The notes under the pieces were generated by a model, which made no database searches, had not been told where the DNA came from, and saw nothing but the letters and a program-made list of their open reading frames with translations. A program made the position numbers and the translations under genes. DNA of 64,000 bases from contig NZ_CP072642.1 of assembly GCF_018304765.1 (NCBI RefSeq), positions 975,501 to 1,039,500 of the forward strand. Reading direction: 5' to 3'. Positions within the stretch are counted from its first letter, which is position 1; each line of letters opens with the position of its first letter. This document shows positions 55,682 to 64,000 of the stretch, piece after piece. Source of the stretch: Chloracidobacterium sp. N (lineage in GTDB: Bacteria; Acidobacteriota; Blastocatellia; Chloracidobacteriales; Chloracidobacteriaceae).

Positions 55682-56379
55682 GAGTCCGGGTATCCTTGGC
55701 TCCCTTTCAACATCTGGTCATCCAGCATACCACCAGTGATGAGGCCCTGTGCCAGATAGTAGGTCAGCATGACCCAGAGATGGGCCAGCGGCAGGGGCGT
55801 CAGGAAACGGTTCCAGGCCAGGAGACTGTCCGAGACCATAAAGGCCAACGCTCCCGGAAACACAAGCCGGCTTCCCCGGCGCAGCGCCGCCGTGACACCC
55901 ATACTGGTCAAAACAACAGCGTAGAGCAGAATGGGAGGCTGCCAGTTGGTGGCCTGTCCCAGAACCGCGCCCAGCGTCACCCCGTAGGCTGCCACGCCGC
56001 CTGCCCGGAACAACCGGGCGCGCTGAAGCTGCGCCTCCGGCACAAAAGCCGCTATGTAGCACAGGTGCGCGATGAGAAACGCTGTCAGCCCGACCAGAAA
56101 GAACCGGTCATCCAGGGCCAGCGCCATATCGCCGAGCGCCGACCAGAGCAGCCCGTAGCCAGCGCGCCGCCCGCCGGTGGACCGGGCGGTATGCAGCAGC
56201 CACCCGGCCGCGACCAGCACCGGCAGGGCCTTCAGAAGAAAGCTGCCCGGATACGGCAGCCAGGGGAGTGTTCCCAGATAGGCCAGTGCCGACAGGCTGA
56301 AAACCGCCGGGAAGCCACGTTGACCAGGATGCCGGGTGGGGATGACCGGATACCTCTGCTTATCCGGCCTTGTGCCCAT
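55678..56379 (-). CDS. YhhN-family membrane protein (lysoplasmalogenase-like)
   Basis: About 233 residues with seven to eight membrane helices and the family pattern LLWSALGDMALALDDRFFLV and FLIAHLCYIAAFVP. Eukaryotic relatives cleave lysoplasmalogens; the bacterial role is unknown. The start is uncertain. The ATG at 56379 overlaps the BY-kinase stop by 20 bases, and in-frame ATGs at 56409 and 56451 would lengthen the overlap without added helices. It ends by overlapping the smpB start. Confidence 0.85.
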   Translation of the reverse strand: MGTRPDKQRYPVIPTRHPGQRGFPAVFSLSALAYLGTLPWLPYPGSFLLKALPVLVAAGWLLHTARSTGGRRAGYGLLWSALGDMALALDDRFFLVGLTAFLIAHLCYIAAFVPEAQLQRARLFRAGGVAAYGVTLGAVLGQATNWQPPILLYAVVLTSMGVTAALRRGSRLVFPGALAFMVSDSLLAWNRFLTPLPLAHLWVMLTYYLAQGLITGGMLDDQMLKGSQGYPDS

Positions 56380-58969
56380 TGTTGGACGAATTACCGGCTG
56401 GTGACGCATTGGAAGCCGGCGGCACGCGGTTGTCCGCCGCCCCCTGCTCATCCAAGGTTACCTTGAGCTGCTCAAAGACCTCGGATGCCGATGGAGGCGG
56501 TTTGGGGCCGCCCGCCTTGCCATCCCCATTGACACCTGCTGCCTGACTGTAGCGGTAGTAGGAACTGTAGCCGTAATAGTCATAGCCGTAGTAGCTGGAT
56601 TGTTCCTGGGTCATCCCGTTGAGAACCACGCCCAGGACGCGGGTGTTCGTTTCATCCAGCTTCCGGCAGGTGCGTTTCACAATCTCCCGTTTCGAGCGTT
56701 GGCAGTTGACCACCAGAATGACGCTGTCGGCCATCGCCGCGAGAATTGTGGCGTCGGCAAAGGAGAGCATGGGCGGCGTGTCCAGAATGACGTAGTCGAA
56801 CTTTTCGACGGCATACGCCAGCAGCGACCGCATGCGTTGGGAGCCAAGCAGTTCGGCCGGGTTGGGCGGCATCTGCCCGCAGGTAATGAGCGTCAGGTAG
56901 GGAATCGGGGAAGGCGTGAAAATTTCGCCAATTTTGCACTGCCCGGAGAGATACCGGGACAGCCCCGGCTGGAAAGTGCGTTCCTGTCCGTAGCTGTCAA
57001 ACAGCTTCTGGAGTTGCGGACGCCGCAGATCGCAGTCAATGAGCAGGACCGAGGCCCCGGTTTGGGCCAGCGAGATGGCGGTGTTGAACGAAGTTGTCGT
57101 TTTGCCTTCACCTGGCTGGCTGCTGGTGATGAGAATGATGCGGTTGCGGACATCCTCGGATGAAGAAAGCAGGATGGAAGTCCGAAGCTGGCGGTAGGCT
57201 TCCCCAATCGGCGAAGCCGAGAGGGCAAAGGCGCTGAGACCGATGTTGAAATCGGCCGGCAGCGGGCGTCCATCGGCCAGTTTGGCCAGCGCCCTGGTTT
57301 CGCCGCCATAGCTGTAATACCCGCTGCTTTTGCTGAGTTCTTTGGGCGAAACCTGGGGAATCAGCCCCAGCGTCGGGAGGTTCAGCAGCCGATCCACGTC
57401 CTCGACCGACTTGATACGGGTGTTGAGATATTCCCGCGCAAAAGCAAGACCGACACCGCCAAAAAGGGAGAGGAAAAAGGCAACGCTGAGGGTGTAGCTC
57501 ACCCGTGGGCTGATGGGCGCGCCAGGAGTGCCGGCGCGGTCCGCGACTGTGATGTTGTTGAGGTCCATGCGCAGGTTGATTTCGGTATCCTTGGTGGTTG
57601 CCTGCAACGCCTGGAGCATCTTCTTTTTGTTGTCAATGTTGTCCTGCATCATGCGCTGCATGACGCCGTCGCCGTTCTGGGTGACGACCTCGTTGCGCTG
57701 TTTTTCAACCCGCGCACGCAGTTCTTCTTCGCGTCGCTTGGCGTTTTCGTAGGCCGTTTTGATGCGAACCAGCGTGTTCGCTTTCGCTTCCTTGAGTTCG
57801 TTTTCGGCCTGGGCCAGCACCTGATCAATCTGCACCACATCGGGGTGTAGTTCCGTGTAGGTTCCGAGCAGCTCGAGACGGCGCTGTTTCAATTCGGAGA
57901 TTTTGCCGCGCAGCTTCTGCAACTCCGGGTCCGATTGCATTTCGTCGAGGGAGTCAACAGGTTGGCTCAGGCTGGCCTGGTAACGTTCTTCGGCGCGCAG
58001 GCGCTCTTTTTCAGCTTCAAGCAGGGCCTGGTTGAGTCCGGTCAGCCGGGCTACTTCCGGGTTGTCTTCCGGTTTGAGGGAGACAATTTTCCGTGTGCGC
58101 AGGTACTCCGTCAGTTTTCGCTCCTCTTCGAGAATTTCCTGCTGAAGGCGCGCGGCCGTCGAGGACAGAAACTCCTTCTGGCTGCTCCCCTGCTGGAGGC
58201 GGTCGGAAACATTGCGGCGGGCGAAGACCTCGGCCACGGTGTTGACCACCGCCTTGGTTGTTTCCGGGTCGTGGTGCTGGAAGGTAATGCGGACGAGGCG
58301 TGTGCGGGGAATGCCGTAAGCCTGCAGTCCACTGGCCAGCCGCCCAATCTGCGGCGCATAACGCTGAAGCTCGTCTTCAGCGTTGCCAGCTTCAGCCTTA
58401 CCGGCATCGGGTGTCGGGCTGGCCTCCGGCAGTTCCCCGGATTTCGTTTCACTCGGCGGTGGTGTGCGCGCCCCACGGGGAGAGCGGATGATGTCCATCA
58501 GCGCCGCGCTGAGCGTGGTGGGTCCCGTGGCCAGAAACTTTGGGTCGCGGTCGAGTTTGAGAATCTTGACGACTTCAACAAGCAGTGACGGACTCGAAAT
58601 CTTCCGAATCTGCGTGTTGAGGTAATCCGGGTCCACCGAGTAGGGCATAAAGGCAATGCGCCCGGTTGAGGAAAACTCTTTTTCCGGGGCAATCTCGATG
58701 TGGCTGGACGCCTCGTAAATGGGCTGCATGCGCGAAAGCGCCAGCCCGGTGACGGTCATCGTCAGCACGACACAGAGAATGACCGTAAACTTGTACCGCA
58801 GAATCGTCAGGAACGCCTGCCGGATTGGCTGTCCGGCATCTTCCTGCGGCAGGGTGTACTGATAGCTCCCACGCCGGCGCATGCGGTCCTGAACGGTTGG
58901 CGTGGCGAGGTCCAGCTCGGTTGCCGTCGGCGCAAGCATGACGTTGTTGTTCGGGTGGTCTTGTGGCAT
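56360..58969 (-). CDS. Wzc-type tyrosine autokinase for polysaccharide export (BY-kinase)
   Basis: 869-residue inner-membrane regulator of exopolysaccharide polymerisation and export. The N-terminal Wzz domain (helix near 60-85, HIEIAPEKEF) is followed by a long periplasmic coiled-coil region (about 260-480) and a second helix near 500. The C-terminal kinase has Walker A (SSQPGEGKTTTSFN), Walker A' (VLLIDCDLRRPQ) and Walker B (DYVILDTPP). The tail carries a Tyr cluster, YYGYDYYGYSSYYRYS, the autophosphorylation site. No wza, wzb or polymerase gene is next to it here. Confidence 0.95.
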   Translation of the reverse strand: MPQDHPNNNVMLAPTATELDLATPTVQDRMRRRGSYQYTLPQEDAGQPIRQAFLTILRYKFTVILCVVLTMTVTGLALSRMQPIYEASSHIEIAPEKEFSSTGRIAFMPYSVDPDYLNTQIRKISSPSLLVEVVKILKLDRDPKFLATGPTTLSAALMDIIRSPRGARTPPPSETKSGELPEASPTPDAGKAEAGNAEDELQRYAPQIGRLASGLQAYGIPRTRLVRITFQHHDPETTKAVVNTVAEVFARRNVSDRLQQGSSQKEFLSSTAARLQQEILEEERKLTEYLRTRKIVSLKPEDNPEVARLTGLNQALLEAEKERLRAEERYQASLSQPVDSLDEMQSDPELQKLRGKISELKQRRLELLGTYTELHPDVVQIDQVLAQAENELKEAKANTLVRIKTAYENAKRREEELRARVEKQRNEVVTQNGDGVMQRMMQDNIDNKKKMLQALQATTKDTEINLRMDLNNITVADRAGTPGAPISPRVSYTLSVAFFLSLFGGVGLAFAREYLNTRIKSVEDVDRLLNLPTLGLIPQVSPKELSKSSGYYSYGGETRALAKLADGRPLPADFNIGLSAFALSASPIGEAYRQLRTSILLSSSEDVRNRIILITSSQPGEGKTTTSFNTAISLAQTGASVLLIDCDLRRPQLQKLFDSYGQERTFQPGLSRYLSGQCKIGEIFTPSPIPYLTLITCGQMPPNPAELLGSQRMRSLLAYAVEKFDYVILDTPPMLSFADATILAAMADSVILVVNCQRSKREIVKRTCRKLDETNTRVLGVVLNGMTQEQSSYYGYDYYGYSSYYRYSQAAGVNGDGKAGGPKPPPSASEVFEQLKVTLDEQGAADNRVPPASNASPAGNSSNNGHKAG

Positions 58970-59293
58970 GGCGGTCTATCGGGAGTGACGTTGCGTGTGC
59001 GGACCAACGTCTGAAAACACAAGTGGAATGCTTGTGGCGAACCGGTCGCAAATCCAATCTTCAAACCAAAGTCAATACGAGCCAACGTTGATATGGGCTG
59101 GCCAGTGATGTCCGCAGACACACCGCAAATCGTTGCCGCTGGCCAACCTGCCCCCACTATATCGCGTTTACTCTTGGCTGAACAGCAGGATACCAACGCT
59201 CTGGCAAGCCACTGAGGAAGAACATTGTTTGACCGATGGAATTTGGTCTAGTCTGCCCGTGTTTCGTATTCCTGCCAACACTGAGAGGTGAGT
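58970..59293. other. 324-base divergent intergenic region
   Basis: Separates the BY-kinase and peroxiredoxin starts. No credible gene is present. Promoters for both genes must lie here, but only imperfect -35/-10 pairs are seen (a TTGACC at 59229 lacks a -10 at normal spacing). The peroxiredoxin ribosome-binding site GAGAGGTG is at its right end. Confidence 0.6.
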
Positions 59294-59755
59294 ATGCCTG
59301 AAACAGGTTCTCCGGCGCCGACCTTCACCGCACCGGATATGCACGGCAACCCCGTGAGTCTCGAACAGTTCCGTGGTCAAAAGGTCGTCTTGTACTTCTA
59401 TCCGAAGGACGACACGCCAGGCTGCACCAAGGAAGCCTGTAGCTTCCGCGACGCCTATGCCGACTACCGGGAGAAGGGGATCGTCGTGCTGGGCGTGTCG
59501 CTCGATGACGAAGCCTCCCACCGGGCCTTTGCCGAAAAGTACCAGCTTCCCTTTACCCTGCTGGCCGATACCAACCATGCGGTTTCAGAAGCCTACGGCG
59601 TGTATGGCGAGCAGGAGTGGCAGGGCAAAAAGTTCATGGGCCTTGCCCGCAAGACCTTTCTCATTGATGAGCAGGGCATTCTGATCAAGGTATTCGACAA
59701 GGTTGACGTCGAAAATCACAGCCGGGAAGTGCTGGCTGCCTTTGGACTGGCTTGA
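59294..59755 (+). CDS. bcp: thioredoxin-dependent peroxiredoxin (BCP/PrxQ type)
   Basis: Reduces hydrogen peroxide and organic peroxides. 153 residues. The peroxidatic Cys is residue 44 in YPKDDTPGCTKEAC and the resolving Cys is residue 49, the atypical 2-Cys pattern of E. coli BCP. The C-terminal RKTFLIDEQG is typical. The ATG at 59294 follows AGAGGTG; an in-frame GTG at 59288 is less likely. Followed after 35 bases by the FHA-PrsW gene. Confidence 0.95.
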   Translation: MPETGSPAPTFTAPDMHGNPVSLEQFRGQKVVLYFYPKDDTPGCTKEACSFRDAYADYREKGIVVLGVSLDDEASHRAFAEKYQLPFTLLADTNHAVSEAYGVYGEQEWQGKKFMGLARKTFLIDEQGILIKVFDKVDVENHSREVLAAFGLA

Positions 59756-59790
59756 TGCCCATGTCCTTCCGCTGGGGCTGAGAGGGGAGT

Positions 59791-61320
59791 ATGCGACTTT
59801 GTCTGTCTGTTCTGAATGGTTCCCTGAACGGCCAAGTCTATCGGCTGCATGATGGCGCGCTGCTTCTGGGGCGGGGGACGGATGCCGGAATCCGGTTCAA
59901 TCCGGCCGTGGACAGCATGGTGTCGTCCCGCCACTGCCTGATTCAGGCCGAGCCGGACGGATTCTACGTGGTGGACAACCAGAGTACGAACGGAACATAC
60001 GTCAACGGCCAGCGGATTCAGCGCGCCCGCCTCAATCAGGGAGACATCATCGAGCTGGGCAACCCCGGCGTTCGTTTGCAGGTTGCTTTGGAAGCGCCAG
60101 CAGCCAGCCCGGCGGCCTTTGCGCCGGGGGCGTCCACCTTCGGTCATCCGGCGGCTGCTGACGGAGGCACGGCGCGCCTGCGGGAGACGATTGGTGGTCT
60201 GGGAATGTATAACCCGGAGCGCAAGTCCCTGGCTCCCGAATCCGAGGCTTCGCCGATGGGGGCCTACATCGGCGCGGCGGTGGGCATCCTCGTCTGCCTG
60301 GTGCTGACCCTCATCGTGGCCCTCATCATGCTGTCCGAGTTGGGGATTGTCGTCGCCGTCATCGCCACGGTGGTGGCGTTTGTCCCGGCATTTTTCTACA
60401 TGCTGCCCTTTCTGTGGCTGGACCGCTATGACCCGGAACCGGTTTGGGCGCTGGCGGCGTCCTTTGCCTGGGGGGGCTTGGTGGCCGTCGTGGTGTCTTA
60501 CATCCTGAACTCACTCTTTGGAGCCATCGCTTTCAGTGTAGGGGGGGAAATTGCCGGGAACATCGTGGGGGGTGTGATTTCGGCGCCCATTGTGGAAGAG
60601 GGGGCGAAGGGACTGGGGCTGCTGCTCCTGTTGCTGTTTCTCCGCCGGGAGTTTGACGACATCGTGGATGGGGTGGTCTATGGCAGCTTCATTGCCCTTG
60701 GCTTTGCCACGGTGGAGAACATCCTCTACTACGGGCGGAGCCTGCTCGGTGGTGGGCTGGAGGGACTGCTGATCGTCTTTATCATGCGGGGCATCATGTC
60801 TCCCTTTGCCCACGTGACCTTCACGGCAATGACCGGCATCGGGTGTGGTCTGGCGCGGGAGTCCCATAATCTTGCCGTGCGCATTCTGGCGCCGCTCGGT
60901 GGCTACATCCTGGCGGTCATCCTGCACATGGTCTGGAATGGCATGGCTACCTTTTTAGGCGCTGGCTTTCTCATTGGCTACGCCTTGTTTGAAGTGCCCT
61001 TCTTCCTGGCCTTTATCGCCTTTCTCGTTTATGTTGCGCGGCGCGAGGGAAAGATTCTCCGCGAGATGCTGTCCGTCGAGGTTGCCCGCGGTCTCATCAC
61101 GCCGGAACAGTTGGCTATTGCCACCTCCACCATCCGCCGTACTCTGTGGCCGCTTCAGGGGAAGTTTGCGGCGCGCCGCGCTTTCCTCCGCAATGTCTCG
61201 AAGCTGGGACTTTCCTACTGGCACGTCCAGCGCGCCGTCGCGGCCCAGAGTGAAACCCGCAGCCTGCCGCAGATTCCACGGCTGCAAGCTGAAATCCTCC
61301 GTTTACGGGAGCAGGTCTGA
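59791..61320 (+). CDS. FHA domain fused to a PrsW-type intramembrane protease
   Basis: 509 residues. The FHA domain (1-95) has LLLGRGTDAGI, SSRHCLI and NGTYVNG, so it can bind phosphothreonine. A linker leads to eight or more membrane helices with the PrsW motifs EEGAKG (Glu 269, Glu 270), FATVENILYY, SPFAHVTF and a later His in ILHMVWNG, the presumed metal-dependent active site. The C-terminal 85 residues are cytoplasmic and helical (VARGLITPEQLAIATS). In Bacillus, PrsW cleaves an anti-sigma factor. The FHA fusion suggests proteolysis gated by Ser/Thr phosphorylation. Confidence 0.88.
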   Translation: MRLCLSVLNGSLNGQVYRLHDGALLLGRGTDAGIRFNPAVDSMVSSRHCLIQAEPDGFYVVDNQSTNGTYVNGQRIQRARLNQGDIIELGNPGVRLQVALEAPAASPAAFAPGASTFGHPAAADGGTARLRETIGGLGMYNPERKSLAPESEASPMGAYIGAAVGILVCLVLTLIVALIMLSELGIVVAVIATVVAFVPAFFYMLPFLWLDRYDPEPVWALAASFAWGGLVAVVVSYILNSLFGAIAFSVGGEIAGNIVGGVISAPIVEEGAKGLGLLLLLLFLRREFDDIVDGVVYGSFIALGFATVENILYYGRSLLGGGLEGLLIVFIMRGIMSPFAHVTFTAMTGIGCGLARESHNLAVRILAPLGGYILAVILHMVWNGMATFLGAGFLIGYALFEVPFFLAFIAFLVYVARREGKILREMLSVEVARGLITPEQLAIATSTIRRTLWPLQGKFAARRAFLRNVSKLGLSYWHVQRAVAAQSETRSLPQIPRLQAEILRLREQV

Positions 61321-61370
61321 AGCGTCCGGGATGGTGGGCGCGTGCGGCTTCTGCTCCGAAAGATTGTGCC

Positions 61371-62972
61371 ATGAACGCACAGGAGTCTGTCCCTCAGCGC
61401 CTCGATCCCGGCATCCGCGCCAACCTCCGCTATGACTTCCCGGCCGGAGTGGTGGTCTTTCTCGTGGCCCTGCCCCTCTGTCTGGGGATTGCCCTGGCGT
61501 CCAATGCGCCTCTGTTTTCCGGCATCATTGCCGGCATCGTCGGGGGGATCATCATCGCTCCGCTTTCGGGCTCAGCCCTGTCGGTGAGCGGCCCGGCGGC
61601 CGGGCTGGCCGTGATTGTGGCGCAGGGGATTGCCACTGCTGGCGACTTTCGCGCGTTTCTGGCGGCGGTCGTGCTGGCCGGACTGTTTCAGATTGTCTTT
61701 GCCCTGATACGCGGCGGTGGGTTGGCGGATTACATTCCGAACTGCGTCATCAAAGGCATGCTGGCCGGCATTGGGATCGTCATCATCCTCAAGCAGATTC
61801 CCCATGCTCTGGGACGCGACCAGGACTTTACCTTCACCGATACCCTCAGCTTTCTCAATTTCGAGGAAAGCTCAACTATCGGCGCCATCATTGCCGGCAT
61901 CTTCAGCGCCCAGCCGACGGCCGTCGGGATTACCCTGCTGTCTCTGGTGGTTCTCCTGGTCTGGGAGCATCCCCGGCTCAAGCAGATTCCATGGCTGATT
62001 TTGCTTCCCGGCCCGCTGGTGGTGGTCGTGTTGGGTCTGCTCATCAATGAGACACTGCGCTGGAGTGGAAGCCAGCTTTATCTCCGCGCTGAGGAAGCGC
62101 ACCTGGTGGCCCTGCCGGTGGCAACTGACCTCCAGAGCTTCATCGCCCAGTTCACCTTCCCGGATGTACAGGCACTGCAACGTGCCGAGATCATCAAGTT
62201 GGCCCTGACCTTGGCCGTTGTTGCCAGTCTCGAAACGCTGTTGTGCGTTGAGGCAAGCGACAAAATGGACCCCTTCAAGCGGATTTCCCAGCCCAACCGG
62301 GAACTGTTTGCGCAGGGCGTGGGCAACATGGTGAGCGGGCTGATTGGCGGTCTGCCGCTCACGTCGGTCATCGTCCGCACCACGGCCAACATTTACGCCG
62401 GTGGACGAACCCGCATGTCAGCTTTCATCCACGGCCTCCTGCTGTTGTTTGCCGTGTTTCTGATTCCAGGGCTGCTCAACCGGATTCCCATTGCTTCTCT
62501 GGCGGCCATTCTCCTGCTCGTGGGCTACAAGCTGGCCAAACCGGAACTGTTCAAAGCGATGTATGCCCAGGGCTATGCGCAATTTGCTCCTTTTGTCGTT
62601 ACGGTGGTGGCCATCGTGGCGACAGACCTTCTGGTGGGTATTGGTATCGGTCTTGTCTTTGGACTGTTCTTCGTCATCCGCGCCAACTACCGCTCGGCCG
62701 TCACGCTGGTCAGTCACGAAGACGCCTACCTGCTGCGCTTCAACAAGGACGCCACGTTCATCAACAAGATTGAACTCAAGCGCAAGCTCCAGAGCATTCC
62801 CGATGGCGCAACCCTGTTCATTGACGGCACACGTGCGCTCTACGTGGATCAGGACATCCTCGACGTGGTGAATGAATTTCGAGCTGCCGCCAGGTACCGG
62901 AATATCACCGTGAGCACGAGTAACTTCGACGAAAAAGCGCCGCGTTTGCCGCAACCTCAACCAGCCCACTAG
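61371..62972 (+). CDS. SulP-family anion transporter (probable bicarbonate/anion)
   Basis: 533 residues, 10-14 membrane helices of the SLC26/SulP fold. It begins RYDFPAGVVVFLVALPLCLG and has LSVSGPAAGLAVIVAQGI and LPLTSVIVRTTANIYAGGRT. A short STAS-like domain (about 440-525) ends the protein. Several members of this family carry bicarbonate. The carbonic anhydrase gene begins 21 bases after the stop, which supports bicarbonate or CO2 handling rather than sulfate. Confidence 0.92.
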   Translation: MNAQESVPQRLDPGIRANLRYDFPAGVVVFLVALPLCLGIALASNAPLFSGIIAGIVGGIIIAPLSGSALSVSGPAAGLAVIVAQGIATAGDFRAFLAAVVLAGLFQIVFALIRGGGLADYIPNCVIKGMLAGIGIVIILKQIPHALGRDQDFTFTDTLSFLNFEESSTIGAIIAGIFSAQPTAVGITLLSLVVLLVWEHPRLKQIPWLILLPGPLVVVVLGLLINETLRWSGSQLYLRAEEAHLVALPVATDLQSFIAQFTFPDVQALQRAEIIKLALTLAVVASLETLLCVEASDKMDPFKRISQPNRELFAQGVGNMVSGLIGGLPLTSVIVRTTANIYAGGRTRMSAFIHGLLLLFAVFLIPGLLNRIPIASLAAILLLVGYKLAKPELFKAMYAQGYAQFAPFVVTVVAIVATDLLVGIGIGLVFGLFFVIRANYRSAVTLVSHEDAYLLRFNKDATFINKIELKRKLQSIPDGATLFIDGTRALYVDQDILDVVNEFRAAARYRNITVSTSNFDEKAPRLPQPQPAH

Positions 62973-62993
62973 CCAGACCAAAGCGAGCCCCCC

Positions 62994-63674
62994 ATGACCG
63001 AGCGTTTGCCAGAGTCGTCCGTCAACGGCATGAACGAGTACCGCAAGCTGTTGCTTGCCAACAAAGCCTGGGCACAGGAAAAGCTTGACTTGCGTCCCGA
63101 TTACTTCATCCGCATGAAGGATGTCCAGTCGCCGGCCTACCTGTGGATCGGGTGTTCTGACAGTCGTGTGCCGGCCGAGGACATTACGGGCACGGAGCCG
63201 GGCGAACTGTTTGTCCATCGCAACGTGGCGAATCTCGTCATTCACACCGACATCAACCTGATGAGCGTCGTTGAGTACGCCATTGATGCGCTCGGCGTGC
63301 GCCACGTCATCATCTGTGGGCATTACAACTGCGGCGGGGTGAAAGCCGCCATGTCGCGCCAAAGCTTTGGTCTCATCAACAAATGGCTGCGCCATATCAA
63401 GGATGTGTACCGTAACTATGCCCGCGAGCTGGAGTCATTCACTGACCCGGAGGCGCGCTTCCGCCGGCTCGTCGAACTCAACACGATTGAACAGGTGCGG
63501 AATCTGGCCGAGACTTCGATTGTCCAGAAATCCTGGCTCAAGCGGAGGAGTCCCTGGCTTCACGGCTGGGTGTATGACATCCGCACCGGTTTGCTTCAGG
63601 AACTGACCTTGATTCGGCCGGGCGATTTGCCCGACGATATTTACCGTTACGAATTTCCGCCGGAGTCGCTGTAG
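62994..63674 (+). CDS. beta-class carbonic anhydrase
   Basis: Zinc enzyme that interconverts CO2 and bicarbonate. 226 residues with the zinc ligands Cys 54, His 110 and Cys 113 ([17 protein letters not shown]) and the Asp 56/Arg 58 dyad. The remaining sequence ([30 protein letters not shown]) matches the family. Gene order SulP then carbonic anhydrase suggests the pair concentrates or exports inorganic carbon. The SDR gene starts 9 bases after the stop. Confidence 0.96.
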   Translation: MTERLPESSVNGMNEYRKLLLANKAWAQEKLDLRPDYFIRMKDVQSPAYLWIGCSDSRVPAEDITGTEPGELFVHRNVANLVIHTDINLMSVVEYAIDALGVRHVIICGHYNCGGVKAAMSRQSFGLINKWLRHIKDVYRNYARELESFTDPEARFRRLVELNTIEQVRNLAETSIVQKSWLKRRSPWLHGWVYDIRTGLLQELTLIRPGDLPDDIYRYEFPPESL

Positions 63675-63683
63675 GTCTCTGTC

Positions 63684-64000
63684 ATGTCATCCGTCATGCT
63701 GGTGACCGGTAGCGCCAGTGGCATCGGGCGCTACGTTGCCGAGGCGTACTACCGCGCCGGTCACCGGGTTGTTTTTGCCGACCGGGCTGTGGCGCGGGTC
63801 AATGACATCTGTGCCGCCCTCGCTGCGGAAGCCGGCGGGGAAGCTGTCCCGTGGGCGCTGGATGTCCGGGATGAGCAGGCCTGGGAAGCCGCCATTGCCG
63901 ACACCGTCAGCCGCTGGGGACAGCTCGACCTGGTGTTGAACATTGCTGGTTATCTCCACGTGGATGCGCTGCTGGCCGCGCCACTGGCGGCTGTCCATGA
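63684..64000 (+). CDS. short-chain dehydrogenase/reductase, N-terminal part (3' end outside window)
   Basis: 105 residues of an NAD(P)-dependent oxidoreductase before the window ends. The nucleotide-binding motif VTGSASGIGRYVAEAYYRAG and LDVRD, then LVLNIAGYLHVD (the NAG-type segment), are clear. The catalytic Ser-Tyr-Lys lie beyond the window. It follows the carbonic anhydrase gene by 9 bases and probably shares its transcript; its substrate cannot be told. Confidence 0.9.
   Translation, partial: MSSVMLVTGSASGIGRYVAEAYYRAGHRVVFADRAVARVNDICAALAAEAGGEAVPWALDVRDEQAWEAAIADTVSRWGQLDLVLNIAGYLHVDALLAAPLAAVH

Noticed and set aside
59294-59755. Selenocysteine peroxiredoxin
   Set aside because: Both active-site positions are ordinary Cys codons and there is no in-frame UGA.
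1-64000. tRNA, rRNA, tmRNA or insertion sequences
   Set aside because: No tRNA-like clover pattern, rRNA segment, transposase or flanking inverted repeats were recognised; a covariance-model scan would be decisive for small RNAs.

Overview
The window looks like a GC-rich chromosome segment from a phototrophic member of the Acidobacteriota, most like Chloracidobacterium. This placement is an inference from gene content; no database search was run. Supporting signs are two very large Oar-type TonB-dependent receptors that start with a carboxypeptidase-regulatory-like domain, several eukaryotic-type Ser/Thr kinases with FHA and PP2C partners, and a Mg-protoporphyrin IX methyltransferase (bchM), which only chlorophyll or bacteriochlorophyll makers need. 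hemL (C5 tetrapyrrole route) and cobyric acid synthase also fit a tetrapyrrole-rich cell.

Layout. 1-2932: end of a FecCD-type ABC importer, its ATPase, and cobQ (uptake plus cobamide synthesis). 2964-9475: a 984-residue membrane receptor kinase, then selB (selenocysteine elongation factor) and two secreted proteins of unknown function on the minus strand. 9526-12522: first TonB/Oar receptor. 12555-15808: minus-strand amidase, SPFH and NfeD genes. 16090-20192: TolC-like channel, MFS exporter and a CecR-like TetR regulator, preceded by a perfect 20-bp palindrome that is a likely operator. 20089-22359: lysS and an ECF sigma factor. 22550-26359: second TonB/Oar receptor with a clear terminator. 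26360-28118: a gene-poor stretch and a frameshifted GT14-like glycosyltransferase. 28119-30604: an atypical kinase, a Crp/Fnr regulator and tatA with a near-consensus promoter. 30925-35854: galU, an S9 peptidase, a PAP2-like membrane protein and serC. 36039-40171: Fur-family regulator, DUF3299 protein, hemL and a TPR protein. 40295-44563: a kinase-FGE fusion translationally coupled to a second kinase, a universal stress protein and a STAND-type ATPase. 44523-46984: MidA-type methyltransferase and tyrS. 47260-51130: FHA protein with a Pro-Thr repeat, PP2C phosphatase, and a degenerate 5'-nucleotidase-like protein. 51244-53528: bchM divergent from an FeS photolyase. 53570-58969: serA, smpB, a YhhN protein and a BY-kinase. 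59294-64000: peroxiredoxin, an FHA-PrsW fusion, SulP transporter, beta-carbonic anhydrase and the start of an SDR.

Working together. The most distinctive theme is Ser/Thr phosphorylation. Four kinases or kinase-like proteins, one PP2C phosphatase and two FHA phosphothreonine readers lie within 64 kb, and one reader is fused to an intramembrane protease. Other themes are tetrapyrrole and cobamide metabolism (cobQ, hemL, bchM), light and DNA damage (FeS photolyase), bicarbonate handling (SulP plus carbonic anhydrase), and envelope polysaccharide (galU, BY-kinase). No rRNA, tRNA, CRISPR array, insertion sequence or prophage was recognised. Signal peptides, membrane segments and most promoters were judged by eye.
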